64,000 nt of DNA from Aegilops tauschii subsp. strangulata (taxonomy: Eukaryota > Streptophyta > Magnoliopsida > Poales > Poaceae). The notes beneath the pieces were generated by a model. It saw only the letters and a program-made list of their open reading frames with translations. It had not been told where the DNA came from and did no database searches. Shown piece after piece: positions 22,952 to 35,880 of the stretch. Within the stretch, counting starts at the first letter, position 1, and the number at the start of each line of letters is the position of its first letter. The stretch spans positions 225,818,628 through 225,882,627 of the forward strand of contig NC_053040.3 in assembly GCF_002575655.3 (NCBI RefSeq), given 5' to 3'. The position numbers and the translations under genes were made by a program.

Positions 22952-25900
22952 ATGCCTCCGAGATGCGACACCGGATTTGTTTTCCCACCGGAGATCACTC
23001 AGTTGATTCAGCAGTAGAATGCCCTGATGCAAGTGTTAGTACAGAACCAAGGCAACAACAACAACAACCCACCAGCACCACCTGTTGATCACTTAGCCCG
23101 TTTCTTGAGGCTAAATCCGCCGGTGTTTTCCAGCAGCACCGAGCCGATTGTTGCAGATGATTGGCTCCGCAAAGTTGGAAGGGAGTTGACCACTGCAGGA
23201 TGCACGGATGCGGAGAAAGTGCGCTTTGCCGCACATCAGCTTGATGGACCCGCAGCATCATGGTGTGAGAATTACACAGCCACCCACCCTATTGACACTA
23301 TCACATGGGATCAGTTTCAGCAAGCTTTCCGTACTGCCCATGTTTTAGCAGGAGCTATGGCTATGAAGAAGCGTGAGTTTCGCAACCTATGCCAAGGAGG
23401 ACGCACCGTAGGCCAGTATGTAGAGGACTTTAGTAAGTTAGCACGTTATGCTCCCGATGACGTTGCTAGAGATGCAGCCAAGCAGGAGAAGTTTCTCGAA
23501 GGACTGAATGATGAGCTGAGCATGCAGTTGATGGTAGCAACCTTCACCAACTACCAGGAGTTGGTAGATAGAGCTCTCATGATTGAAGGGAAGCAACAGC
23601 AGATTGAAAACCGTAAGAGGAAGTATGGACAAGGGAAGTACAATTCTCGAGCTCAGCAGAAGCCACGTTTTACCCTGAAATCGGCAAGACAGTTTCAGCA
23701 TACCCATGGAGGAGGTAGTTCGCACAGCCATAATGGACCCAAGAATGGTAATGGGAATGGAGGAAGCAACGGGCAGAACCGAAATAACCCATCTACCCCA
23801 GCCAAGAGGGATCTAAGTCACATTACTTGTTTCAAGTGCCAGAAGACTGGACATTATGCAACTGAATGCCCGGAGGCCCAGAATGGAAATGGCAATGGAA
23901 GCTCTGGCAAGAAGCCTAACCCGTTCAATAAAGGACAAGTGAACCACGTTTACGTGGAGGAGGTTGAAGCACAGCCTGATGCAGTAATAGGTAAGTTTTT
24001 GGTTAAGTCATTTACTGCAATCGTTCTTTTTGATACTGGTGCATCGCATTCATACATATCAAGGGGATTTGTGGATAAGTATAAATTGCCCACCAAAGTT
24101 CTTAGAACAGCTATGTTAGTAACCTCGCCAGGAGCAGAGTATATGGCAAGCCAAGGATGTTTTCAGATGCCATTGGCCATAGGTAGGCATGTTTTCCCCT
24201 CAGACCTAATAGTTTTGGAGTCGCAAGGTTTGGATGTGATTTTGGGAATGGATTGGCTATCGATGTATGGAGGAAACATCGATATCGCCAGTAAGACGAT
24301 TTTGCTTACCACCCCAGATGGAAGAAGGATTAAGTATGTATCCCGGCATATGCCGAAGAGGACTCAGGTGAATTCCTTATCAGGAGTTGTACAGGAGGAA
24401 GTACCAGTGGTGAAAGATTACCCGGATGTATTTCCAGAAGAGTTGCCAGGCATGCCACCAGATAGAGACATTGAGTTCTTGATTGAACTTTTGCCAGGCA
24501 CAGGGCCAATATCTAAGAGACCGTACAGGATGCCCGCAAAAGATTTGGAGGAGATTAAGAAGCAGATTAAGGAGTTACTGGATAAAGGCTATATTCGCCC
24601 AAGTTCGTCACCTTGGGGATCACCAGTACTTCTAGTGGAGAAGAAAGATGGATCGTTGAGGATGGTCGTTGATTATCGTGGATTGAATGAAGTGACCATC
24701 AAGAACAAGTACCCACTGCCAATGATCAATGATCTGTTTGACCGATTACAAGGAACTAAGGTATTTTCCAAGATCGATCTATGATCAGGATACCATCAGT
24801 TGAAGATTCGAGAGCAGGATATACCTAAGACGGCTTTTACCACCAGGTATGGGCTGTATGAGTATACCGTTATGTCACTTGGTCTGACTAACGCACCTGC
24901 CTATTTCATGAACCTGATGAACAAAGTGTTTATGGAGTTTTTGGATAAGTTCGTCGTGGTGTTCATTGATGACATTTTGGTCTACTCAAAGAACGAAGAG
25001 GAGCACAAGGAGCATTTGCGTTTGGTACTTGAGAAGCTCAGAGAACACCAGTTATACGCCAAGTTCAGCAAATGTGAGTTTTGGCTGAAGGAAGTTGGAT
25101 TCCTCGGACATGTTATATCTAGAGAAGGAATAGCCGTAGACCCCGCCAAAGTTGACACAGTAACAAACTGGGAATCACCCACGTCAGTTGGAGAAATCCG
25201 GAGTTTTCTTGGACTTGTAGGATACTAACGGAGGTTCATTGAGAATTTCTCGAGAATCGCTAAGCCCATGACAGAGCTGTTAAAGAAGGACATCAAATTC
25301 AATTGGACTGAGGAATGTGAAGCTAGTTTCAAAGAGTTGAAGAAAACATTTGGTTACATCACCAGTGTTGATTCTGCCAGATCAGCGCAAGGAATATGAA
25401 GTATATTGCGATGCTTCACGTCGAGGACTTGGAGCAGTGCTAATGCAGGAGGGAAGAGTTGTTTCATATGCTTCACGGCAACTTAAACCCCATGAGAAGA
25501 ATTATGCCACGCATGATTTGGAGTTAGCAGCCGTAGTGCATGCGTTGAAGACATGGAGACATTTTCTCATCGGAAACCATTGTGAGGTGTACACGGATCA
25601 CAAGAGTTTGAAGTACATTTTTACGCAGAAGGAGTTAAATCTCAGGCAAAGGAGATGGTTGGAGCTCATTAAGGATTATGATATGAGATTGCATTATCAC
25701 CCAGGGAAGGCTAACGTAGTAGCTGATGCGTTGAGCCGCAAGAGCCATGTTAACACCCTCATGACCGGAGAGTTACCAAAATTATTAGCCGAGGATCTTC
25801 GCGAGCTGTGTTTGGAGATAGTTCCAAGAGGCTATTTAGCAACGTTGGAGATTCAGTCTACCTTGATGGAAAAGATCAGAGAAGCTCAGAAGACAGACAA

Positions 25901-27338
25901 GGAGATTGACGAGATAAAGGAAAGGATGAGCAAAGGAAAAGCCAAGGGATTTCGTGAGGATGAGCACGATACCTTATGGTTTGAGGACCGCGTTTATGTA
26001 CCCAATGATCCGGAGATCAGGAAGTTGATCTTGCAAGAGGCCCATGATTCACCGTATTCGATTCACCCAGGAAATACCAAAATGTATTTGGATTTGAAGG
26101 ATACTTTCTGGTGGACCAGAATGAAGAAGGATATTGCGGAGTATGTAGCAGTTTGTGATGTATGTCAGAGAGTGAAGGCAGAGCATCAGAAGCCAGCAGG
26201 ATTGCTACAGCCATTGCCGATACCCGAATGGAAGTGGGATAAACTAGGCATGGATTTTATCATGGGATTGCCCAGGACTCGCTCAGGCTATGACTCTATA
26301 TGGGTTGTAGTCGATCGTTTGACGAAAGTAGCTCATTTCATCCCAGTGAAGACCACTTACACCAGTGCTAAGTTGGCAAAGATATACATGACCAGGATCG
26401 TATGTTTGCATGGAGTTCCGAGGACCATTGTATCAGACAGAGGAACCCAGTTTACCTTGAAGTTTTGGAATCAGTTACATGAAACTTTGGGAACCATGCT
26501 AGAATTCAATACAGCTTTTCACCCACAGACAGATGGACAGACCGAGAGAGTCAATCAGATTTTGGAAGATATGCTGAGAGCTTGTGCGCTAGATTATGGA
26601 TCAAGTTGGGACGACAATTTGCCATATGCAGAGTTTTCTTACAACAACAGCTATCAAACCAGTTTGAAGATGGCCCCTTTCGAAGCTTTATATGGAAGGA
26701 GGTGTAGAACACCATTGTTATGGGACGAAGTTAGAGACCGCCAGTTGTTTGGACCAGATTTGATTAAGGAATCAGAACATAAAGTGAAGTTGATTCGCGA
26801 TAGGCTCAAGGTAGCCCAGTCGAGGCAGAAGAGTTATGCGGATTCTAAACGTAAGGAGACGGTTCACGAAGTCGGAGACAAAGTTTATCTTCGAGTATCA
26901 CCACTTCTAGGAGTGAAGCGCTTTGGAGTTAAAGGAAAGTTAGCACCCCGTTTTATCGGACCATACAGAGTTTTGGAGCGTATGGGAGAAGTTGCTTACA
27001 AGCTGGAATTGCCTGAAGGATTGTCAGGAGTTCATGATGTATTTCACGTTTCCCAGTTAAAGAAGTGCCACGCAGAGATGGCTGAGATACCACTGAGGGA
27101 TACAGTGCCCCTGGAAGCGATTCAGTTGGAAAGTGATTTGACCTATGAGGAGAAACCAGTTAAGATTCTTGAGTATGCCAGCCGAGTCACCCGCAGCAAG
27201 GTTATCAAGTTCTGCAAAGTTCAGTGGAGTCACCACACTGAAGATGAAGCCACCTGGGAGCGAGAGGAAGATCTACAGAAGAACCACTATCACCTATTTT
27301 CTAGCCAACCCGAATCTCGAGGGCGAGATTCATCTTAA
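22952..27338 (+). pseudogene. Chromovirus gag-pol polyprotein, broken at four sites
   Basis: The ATG at 22,952 starts a single gag-pol frame. Gag (to about 23,990) ends with a CCHC zinc knuckle ([14 protein letters not shown], 23,828-23,869) for RNA binding. The protease has DTGA (24,032-24,043). RT spans the block ending KIDL and the FIDD active site (24,962-24,973). RNase H follows ([14 protein letters not shown], near 25,400). The integrase has its HHCC zinc finger (about 26,050-26,165) and the D-D-E triad (GMDF, SDRGTQF, QTERVNQ). A chromodomain (about 27,140-27,300, aromatic cage region WEREEDL) would guide integration to modified histones. Breaks: TAG 23,015-23,017, TGA 24,782-24,784 in RT, TAA 25,226-25,228, and a one-base insertion near 25,348. 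All catalytic residues I checked remain. Confidence 0.93.
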
Positions 27339-27349
27339 GGGGGTAGGTT
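27333..27349 (+). promoter_or_regulatory. Polypurine tract of the chromovirus
   Basis: Purine-rich TTAAGGGGGTAGGTT just before the 3' LTR, and just after the gag-pol stop at 27,336-27,338. Confidence 0.85.
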
Positions 27350-30143
27350 TGTAACATCCCAAATTTTCAATTTGGAATGCTATACATTAGATCATCATTG
27401 CATAGCATATTTTAGTGCATTCTGGCAAATCCTCGAAAAAAAATCCTAAGCAACTCAAGGACCCTCGGAGAGAGTTGGGGATTTTCCCGGTTTTCATATT
27501 TGATTTTTATCAAATAATAAAACGAGGATTTTTGGTTTTAATTATTTTTCTCTCCGAAAAATATTTCATATTAAAATAAATGAGAGGACAAAATATGACT
27601 TCTCCAAAATAATTGAAATATTGGAGGTACAATATTAAAATCAAATATTGGATTTTATTCGGGTTTTATTTGCAATTTTAAATGCATTAGAAAAATTGCA
27701 CGTTATCAAAACTGCGTTTTTGGGCCAAGAAAAATGTTCATCTTGTTCTAATTATTTTATTTAGACGGTGAAAATTTATTTTAGCATTTTTGGATTTTTA
27801 TTTATTTTTCTATGATTGTTTTAGATTCGGCGATATTATTTAAAAAAAATGCCGAGCGCGCCGACTGGGCCGAAGCCCAGCCGACGGCCCAGCTGCCCCG
27901 CGCCCCGTCTCCCTCTCGGGCACGACAGCGCCGCCGCCGCCCGAGTCCCGCTCGAGCACGGCCGCCGCCCGCCGCCTTGCCCCCTCCCCCACGGCACCCC
28001 CTCCCCTCCTATAAGTACCCCGACCCCGCCCCCTCTCCCTCACCCCGCCCCGACCCGAAGCCGCCGTCGCCCGAGGAGACGCCGCCGCCGGAGCCGCCGC
28101 CGCCGCCCGAGGAGCTCGCCGCCCCGACGCCGTACGCCGCCGCCCTCGTCACCCCGCCGCCTCCCGACGACGCCCGCAGCCCCGCCGCCCCTCGCCGCCC
28201 TTGCCCGACCCGCCGGAGCCCCGTCCCGAGCCTCGCCGGAGGTTAGCCGGAGCCGCCGCCATTCGCCGTCCTTTTTTTAAAAAAAACCACCCCAGTTTAT
28301 TTTTTTCGAAACCCTAGTTTTTTTATATAGATCGGTTTATTTCTTTTCGGTTTATTTTATTAGTGAACGTTCACCGACCCGTTCGTTTTAACGAACGTGT
28401 TTGTCGGTTAGACGCTGTTAACGAACATCCGTTCGTTTAACTGTTCGTCAGTTTTCTCTTTCATCGGATTTTCCGCGATTATTCCAGATCGCGATTTCTG
28501 ATCAGATTTTCGTTTTCGTTTATCTTTTTGCTCGTTTATCGGAATCAGGCGATTCAAGCGCCTAGAGTTTCGTCTCGAAATTCTCTTTCCGTTTAACCCA
28601 CTCAAACAAGTTTTGCTACTGTAAAATTTGACCTAGATCCAGATTAGTAAATGAAGCTTGTTTCTTTCGCCATTTGACTTTCGTTGCTTCGTTTGATTTG
28701 ATTCTTTTTGCAAACCGGAGTTCTTAAGTTGAAATTTCTGGTTAGATCGTTATTTGAGTTTTACCTGTGCATTTGATGAGTGCTTATTGTATGCTTGTTT
28801 GTTTGCGATAGAGTACCCGGAGTGCGCTGCTTACTACTTCGAATCGCTAAGTTTCATGGATCATCAGCAAGGCAAGTAACACGTTGATCATACTTCTTTT
28901 ACTACCCAGTTTTATTGCATTAGACCAACCCTCAAACATTGCATGGTTAGGATCTAATTAAATTGTGGGTATTGGGATGTAGTTGAGGTAGTACCTATTA
29001 CCTGTTTATTATCAAACCCTTGGGAGTTACTTCTACGTTTGCTTATATCGCTATGCTATGCTAGTAGACGTGGATTGGGTTTGAGAGATATTCACGACAG
29101 ATGTGAGATTGTTAATTAATGGTTTACTTAAGGTGGCAACTAAAACTCACATCTGGGTGGATTGAGGCACCTGGAGAACCCAGTGTTGCCTGTTTTTCTA
29201 AGGACCGCCACCCAGGCTCAAAGGGATCATAAGATTATTCATGCTAGAAACTTCCGTGTGCAGCCACAAGCTATTATGGGCTCTAGCATAGTTGAGTAGG
29301 TTACATGATCTCTTGAAGAGGTGGGCTAGCAGATGTAGGGGAAAGTAGGTGTAACTATCCACCTGGAGTAAAGAGTTATTGTTTCTGAAAGACTGTGTCT
29401 CGGTCATCCGTTTCTCAAACATCATGTAGTGCGAGAATCAAGCGGAGGCGATCGAGTATTGTGGGGAAAAGTGCACAAACCTCTGCAGAGTGTACAAACT
29501 AATCATGGTTAGCCGTGTCCCCGGTTATGGACATCTTGAGTATCTAGTACTTGGATTATCATGTGAATCTCATCACCATGTTATTTAATTAATTTTGTTG
29601 GGTTAATGATGATACTTAATTGGGATTGAGATGCTGTCAACCATCTCAATGTTTAACAACCACCATGATAGTTAAACAAAATTTATTCCTTTGCAGTAGG
29701 GAAAAATTGGCTTTTCACAAAACTGTAACCATAGAGCCTTCTACCAGCCATATATGCATGTAGTATAGCATTATTATGTTCATTAGTCTCTATGTGTTAC
29801 ATTGCCAGCATATTCCATGTGCTGACCCGTTTTCAGGCTGCAACGTTTTATGTTGCAGACTTTTCAGACGACGAGTAAGGTGCCTTAGGTCGTGGTCTTA
29901 TACTCAGTGATGCCGTTGGAGTTGATGGACTCACTTATCTTCCAAGTCTTCCGCTGTTTTCGTATTAGATGGCCTTAAGCCATATTTATCATACTTATTT
30001 CTCTTTTGAGATACTCGATGTAATAAGTGTGTGATTGCTACTCTGTTATAAATCCTCCATTTGTACTGTGCGTGTCAGCATTACTGATCCAGGGATGACA
30101 CTGATGCACAGCAGCACAGACTGTTTGAGGTCTGGTCGCTACA
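27350..30143 (+). repeat. 3' LTR of the chromovirus
   Basis: 2,794 bases, nearly identical to 19,112-21,902. Most differences lie in the first 1.7 kb and near the end. A block of about 900 bases (28,880-29,780 against 20,640-21,540) has hardly any difference by eye. Confidence 0.95.
28010..28015 (+). promoter_or_regulatory. TATA box in chromovirus 3' LTR
   Basis: Copy of the 5' LTR site (TATAAG). In this LTR it could drive read-out into flanking DNA. Confidence 0.55.
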
Positions 30144-30148
30144 TCAAA
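30144..30148. repeat. Target site duplication (right), TCAAA
   Basis: Matches 19,107-19,111 exactly and fixes the element borders. Confidence 0.9.
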
Positions 30149-31611
30149 AGAGCAAGGGATTGACATAATCCTATCTCATTGCTCGAAGAGTGGACCAAGA
30201 AAAATGGACTAGGTAGCACGAGCAATCTTAGAATGGTGATTCAATAACCAACACGCTAAGAACAAGATTATTGTCCACCAACTACCAAGCAACGAGGTTG
30301 CTACGAGTATTGATTTCACACATCACAGTTCACTTGTCGATATTCCAGTTACAACTAACACGAGACCGAGGAATGAATGATGATGGCGAGAAGTATCACT
30401 GTATCAAGAATTCATAAGATGGTGTGCAATTCCCATGATATTCTGGTCATAAAAGAGGGTGACGCACCAAGGTAGACCCGACCAGAAGCTGGATTGGCAT
30501 TCTTGATCCACGAAATACAAGTGCTTTGACCAAAATCCTAGAAATGGGTGAGGTCCGAAATTTGTTTCTCCTAGGCATTCTGAAGTAGAATGGCTTGGCG
30601 GACTAGAAGAATAATGTTACCAATGAAAAGAATGCAGAACTACTCTTGACTATCAAATGATAGATGAAGGTCATAATATAACTAAAGAGGGACGACTCAA
30701 TGGAACACGCGATGTTCTCAGTTGTGGATTCATAGGTTAACACGTCGAACAAGTTCAACATATATCTTTCGGATAACCCATGCTGAAAGGAAGGATTGGT
30801 AGAGTCACAAATATAGAATGGAGAACTCTTCAGGAGCACTCTTTTGTGATCCTTTCATTCACGGAGAATGTCTGCCATGGCTGGTTCATGGTATTGGAAG
30901 AACGATATACCATGGACCTCGAGGACTAAGCAACGTTACTAACCATCCTAAAGGAACTAGCAGCACTATAAACATGAATGAACGGAAGGCAACGTGGGTT
31001 CAAGAACCTAGAAATAGAATACCTACCTACTAGTTAACATCACGAAATGCTTTCAAGAATGCTGGCCAGAATTATCACACTGGGATACAACACAAGGTTG
31101 GGTTACTAGGTGGCTATCTAGATGGCCTAGTTTCCTGATAGCTTGAGCAAATATGTCGAGGCAATAGAGTACCTCGACACAAAGGGTAGTGTGTATAGTC
31201 TGGCCCCAAAGGACATCGAGAACATGGAGAAAAGATTTGCAAATGCACCAGATTATTTAGTTACCTTGGGTAACTCAGACATAATGGTTGTACGGGCATG
31301 AAACATGAAACGACCTGCAAGACAACTGACAACATAGCACCGAATTCTTATGGAAACACCAATCCGGGAGGATAACACCTTTCCTATAAGTCTCCAACGG
31401 AGTAACTCATCATCCTGATATATATATAGATGAGAAGCCTAGTTGTTAAACCCCCGTAGAAAAGAAGAGGGTGACTCAGAGTCAGAGGGACACAAGTATA
31501 AGGAGTAAAAAGAGCCTTACGTTCCCTTCCACAATCAATTCCCTTACATAACTAAAGCATTTCTAGACTCAACATCGACCAGTTTAGCTTGGTAATCCTA
31601 CAGGCAGTCAG
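30149..31611 (-). other. Non-coding internal region of element A (5' side)
   Basis: This is where gag would lie in an autonomous element. Stops are frequent in all frames, and no zinc knuckle or other gag feature is visible. Confidence 0.5.
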
Positions 31612-31624
31612 GCTCTAATACCAA
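31612..31624 (-). promoter_or_regulatory. Primer binding site of element A
   Basis: On the minus strand this reads TGGTATTAGAGCC, one base off the common plant initiator-methionine PBS core (TGGTATCAGAGC), and lies three bases after the LTR end. Confidence 0.75.
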
Positions 31625-31627
31625 AGC

Positions 31628-34600
31628 TGTCGGGACCCTGATCCTAAGTCACACCAATCTAGTGGGTAACACATCATATCGCTTTGCGGCCTCACACAAG
31701 GTATTCCCACGGCTTTAGCCTTACCTTGGTCGGGGTCGTTTGCGTCTTTTAGCTCATGTATATGATTGTGTTGCTAGCATCCATATGACAGAGAACCCGG
31801 GCCGACATGACTAGTCGTAAACCAAGGTGGCACAAACTTACAAGGACAGGCATACATGACCCAGCAATGCATGTGTTGGTCAGCAGCGAGTGTAACCGCG
31901 TCGTAGTGAGGCTACAAAGGAATCCAGTAAACACCACGTGACATTTCCCCATAGGTACAGACACAGGAGCAAAGGACACACGCCGGTTAGTCCATGTGTT
32001 CCAGTGCAGTAGTGAACTACCATGGCTTAGTGGAATCACGAGGAGGCATTTCCCCATATGGAAGGTTACCAAGAATAAACAAGTAGGTGTCGGATCCCAC
32101 ACATAACAAGCATTTCAATAACATACACACAATATGCTCGATATGTGTAGATACAACATGGCATCACAACATAACTCTATGACTCAAGTATTTATTTAAA
32201 AGGCTCCGCGGAGCCATACATAGCATGGTATTACGAACATGGGTCTCATGACCGACCCAACATACAAAGTCATACAAGCAACAAGCACATGCGGAAGCTT
32301 ATCCTTTCTAAGTACAGATAGCTGAAAAGAAATAACGCTAGAAAGCCTATCTATCTACAAGAACCTCCATAGCAGCCAAACCTCTGTCTGGTAATCCCAG
32401 GCTAAAGATCAACATCGAACTCATCGCAGCAATCTAAGATGAGACTGAAGTCTCCTCTGCAAAAATATAAATTAAGCAAGCGTGAGTACAAATGTACTCA
32501 GCAAGACTTACATCGGAGCTATCTACTTATTCATCAGTATCAAGAATGGGGTGATGGAGTTTAACTGCAACAAGCCAGCTTTGACTCAGTGGCTACCCTA
32601 TACTATGATGACCAGTATTTTATTTAAGGTGGGAAACTGCACACGAGTCCACATATTCACCACTTCAATACACCACTATGGATCCGCTCCCATCTCCCTA
32701 CGAGAAGGATATCCATAGAACTCACACTTATCTTGAGAATTTTAGAATATCCATTTCAACTTGTCTATGAACAATGTAATCTTTCGAAGTAGTTCATATC
32801 CGCGGACACGGCTATTTGAATAGATCATTTATAACCCTGCAGGGGTGTACTTCTTCACACATGTTTCCACCACTTAGCGCCTGCACACAACATGAGCTCG
32901 ACAGACTTCAAGCGAAAGTCGGCATGGGTGTAGACCACGACTTGACTAACCACACAAATCTCTAGTCCAGGTTTATCGCCTATTTGAGTTCCACCCACAA
33001 GGAAGTTCGGTCGGGGTTTCCACTAAGGCCCCAAACGATGTGTGCAGGGTTCCCAAACCCACCAAATGGGTGCCCTGGTATACCATGCCACTTGCCTTCT
33101 GCATCATAACCCATCCCTAGGGTTAGTTCTACGCATGGCCTCCAGCATACTACAAACAACAGAAACTACTTGCATATCCTAGACAGAGTATAGGGGGTTA
33201 ATATGTCGAGCAGGGTCATATTCCAAGGCCCAATGTGTGGTAGTAGTTGTTCTGGGATCACAAACATAGAACTTAGTTCCTAATGACGGTTTTAATGAGA
33301 CAACCCACCATGTACTCCTACATGGCCTCTCATCGCTACCTTTACCAAATCATGTTCACACACTTAGCTCTCAACAGTAGGACATGTTTACCACCATTCC
33401 AATCCATCCCAGTTGAATCAGACCTGACACAACTCTAAGCATAGCAGGCATAGCAAATAAGCATGAATGAGTAGGCACATCATGGCTCAAACAATGATTG
33501 GTCATGCTAGTGGGTTTCAACTATTTAATGTGGCAAACATAGGTCATGCAGAGGAATGGGTTCAACTACCACAACATATAACTATTAAATTGTTGTTGTA
33601 CTAATGCAATAAAAGAGAGCAAGATGAGAGAGTGGAATTGTATCGAAATGCTCAATGGGGGTTTGCTTGCCTGGCACTTCTAAAGATAGTAATGCTCTTC
33701 ATCGGTGTCAACGATGACCACGTCAGAAATGTCAGCTACAGAGAAGGAACGACACCGGCTAGCAGCACAATCAATGCAATGCACAACCAAATGTATGACA
33801 TGACATCTCAAGGTACTTATTTCACCTAATGCAACATTTAACCAAATTAATTGAAGTGGAATTCAAACAAGATGAAATTCCAACTTTAAATGTTATTTCA
33901 TAAATTGCCCTAATCATCATTTGTCCTATTCCGTGAGGTTAACTTGTTCAAACATGCATGAAATTTTTTAAATGAATTCATCATATTTTTATGATCATTT
34001 TTCATATATAAATCCTTTTCATCTGAGCTACGGTTGATTTTATATGATTTTTAGAAGTTTATATCATTTTCAGGATTTTTCTGCTTATTCGAAATTATAC
34101 TAAATCCTGAAAACATATTACTGTGTTAGCACTACGTCAGGGTGACGTCAGTAGTCAACAGTGGTGGTCCAGGTCAAACATGATCGGTGCGACCCATGTG
34201 TTAGTGTCAGATCTAGCTAATAGTGGTTGTTAGTGCCAATCAGGTGATTAAGTCAATTAACCTGGGGGGCTAGCCCACACGTCAATGACTCCAGGGAAGT
34301 CAAATCCGGTCAACTGGGTCAAACTCACCAGAGTTGAACTGTGGCTCATCGCCGACGAGGCCACAGATAGTGGAGGGCTTCGGGTTTCGCCTCCGGCGAC
34401 CAAAAGCGCGACGCAGAGGCTCTGCGTGCAGCTGGGCGCGCTCCGCATCCAGGGAAGCACGCATCAAGGCGCAGGGAGTCCGGAGTCGACATCGGCGACC
34501 ACTTAGGCAGCTGTTAGAGTTCGGGCGAGGTCGGGTTCAGCGCTAGGGTGTACGGGAGGATCTGGTGGTTGCGATCGGCTCCTGGGGGCGTTTCGAGCAC

Positions 34601-35674
34601 GACGACGCGCTCGGGTGGAAGCTCCAGTGGCTGCAACAATAGCGGCAACATGGCTAGTGTTGAGGAGCTCTCGGCTCCGGTGGTTTACACGGCTAGGGGT
34701 GCTATTGAGTGCGGGGAGAGAGGGGAGCGGTAGAGGACCTCACAACAATCACGATGAGAAGGTCAGCGGGCTCGGGAGAGGTCCAGAGCGAGCGGGGTGG
34801 CGGTGGCGATCTCGGCGACCCGAGGAGGAAGAAGAGGCCGGGGACGGTGCTTCGGGGCATCCGGCACCGTGCTAGTCGACGGAGAGGACAAGGGTGTCGA
34901 GGCGGAGCTCCTGGACAAGGCAGCGACAACTGGGGTGGCCGGTGGCTGTGTGAACGGTGGACGGCGGCGACGAGCTCGTTCGGCCAAGCTCAAGATCGAG
35001 CGAGGGAGAAGGGGAAAGTGAGGGGGAAGAGGTCAGAGAGACCAGGAAGGCTGCAGAGGGCTTATCCGTGGTGTCGACGTGGCTCAGGGCAAGTAGGAGG
35101 TGGCGAGCTGCGGGTGTACATGCGTCGAGCACATGCTTTGTGTCCGACTGGCACGGGGAAGAAGAGCACACTGCCTCTGGGGGGCTGGGCCGGCCAGGTG
35201 GGCTGCCAGGTAAGCACCAGGCAACCTTTTCCTTTCTATTATCTTTCCGTTTTCTATTTTTGCAGTTTGTTTCTGATTTAGTTTTAATACCAAATCAATT
35301 CTATAAATCCTGAAAATATTTGTGGGCATTAAATAAATTATTTCAGAGGCCCATAGTTGTTTTCAGAATTGTTGGAGCATTTAAATTATTTAGAGAATTT
35401 AAATGCCCCAATTCAAATACAATATGATCTAATTCAAAAGTCCAGGACGACCTCAAAAAATGTGCACCATTTTGGCAGAGGTTTTCAACCAATTCAAAAA
35501 TGAAGAACTTTTCTGAAGGGCATTTTAGGTTCATTGGAAAATATCTTAGTTGATCCTGGTAATTCAGAGAGTTGCTAGGGTTTGATCAATTACCATTTCA
35601 AATTCATTTGATTTTTAAACATGATGCATGGATGATTATGCAATGAAAAGTAATGACTAAATAGGGTTGTGACA
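31628..35674 (-). repeat. 5' LTR of element A
   Basis: This 4,047-base repeat is the more complete of the two copies. Its unusual length exceeds most plant LTRs. It includes a CpG-rich zone (about 34,330-35,220) whose open frames I regard as compositional. Confidence 0.8.
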
Positions 35675-35880
35675 CCGTGATCTGACGTGGTTGCACCGAT
35701 AGTGCTACCGCTGCATGGTGGGCCCGCGCCCGTGATCTACGGATCCCCCTCGGAGCTGCCTTATGGCGGGCTTCGCCGCCGTTTTACGATGGATTCGCAC
35801 AACCGTATGGCGTCTCCACGTCCCTGCCGGTCTACGGCATTGCGATGCCCTATGGTGCCCAACACTCATTGATGAGGTCA
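35675..35880 (+). pseudogene. Copia-like gag fragment (right part)
   Basis: This piece flanks the far side of the long-LTR element and has the same base composition and Gly/Pro/Tyr-rich frames (for example LPVYGIAMPYGAQ) as the left fragment. I read it as the other half of the same gag. No target site duplication links the halves: the five bases left of the insertion (GCATC) differ from those right of it (CCGTG). The junction to the next element near 35,880 is not sharply defined. Confidence 0.3.

Larger units (their letters stand above)
19112..30143 (+). mobile_element. Complete Ty3/gypsy chromovirus (Tekay/Del-like), inactive
   Basis: A structurally complete element of about 11.0 kb: LTRs at 19,112-21,902 and 27,350-30,143, PBS at 21,908, polypurine tract before the 3' LTR, and a TCAAA duplication at 19,107-19,111 and 30,144-30,148. 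Coding order is extra ORF, gag, protease, RT, RNase H, integrase, chromodomain. The integrase-last order defines Ty3/gypsy, and the C-terminal chromodomain defines the chromoviruses. The long LTRs and domain style suggest the Tekay (Del) lineage. Stops and a frameshift in gag-pol mean it cannot move by itself. It lies inside element A. Confidence 0.93.
11512..35674 (-). mobile_element. Long-LTR retrotransposon (element A), non-coding, minus orientation, with nested insertions
   Basis: Two related long terminal repeats face the same way: 11,512-16,893 (left) and 31,628-35,674 (right), both beginning TGTCGGG on the plus strand and ending TGACA. Read on the minus strand, the right copy is the 5' LTR followed by a primer binding site (31,612-31,624), and the left copy is the 3' LTR preceded by a polypurine tract (16,894-16,910). 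Once nested insertions are removed the internal region is only about 3.7 kb (16,894-19,106 and 30,149-31,627). I find no gag, protease, RT, RNase H or integrase motif there on either strand, so the element looks non-autonomous and depended on proteins from a partner. Superfamily is not provable; a gypsy relative is likely from the terminal style. Confidence 0.75.

Noticed and set aside
34257..35313. Cluster of ORFs on both strands in the right LTR of element A
   Set aside because: CpG-rich LTR promoter zone; the other LTR copy has different frames and no protein similarity is evident.
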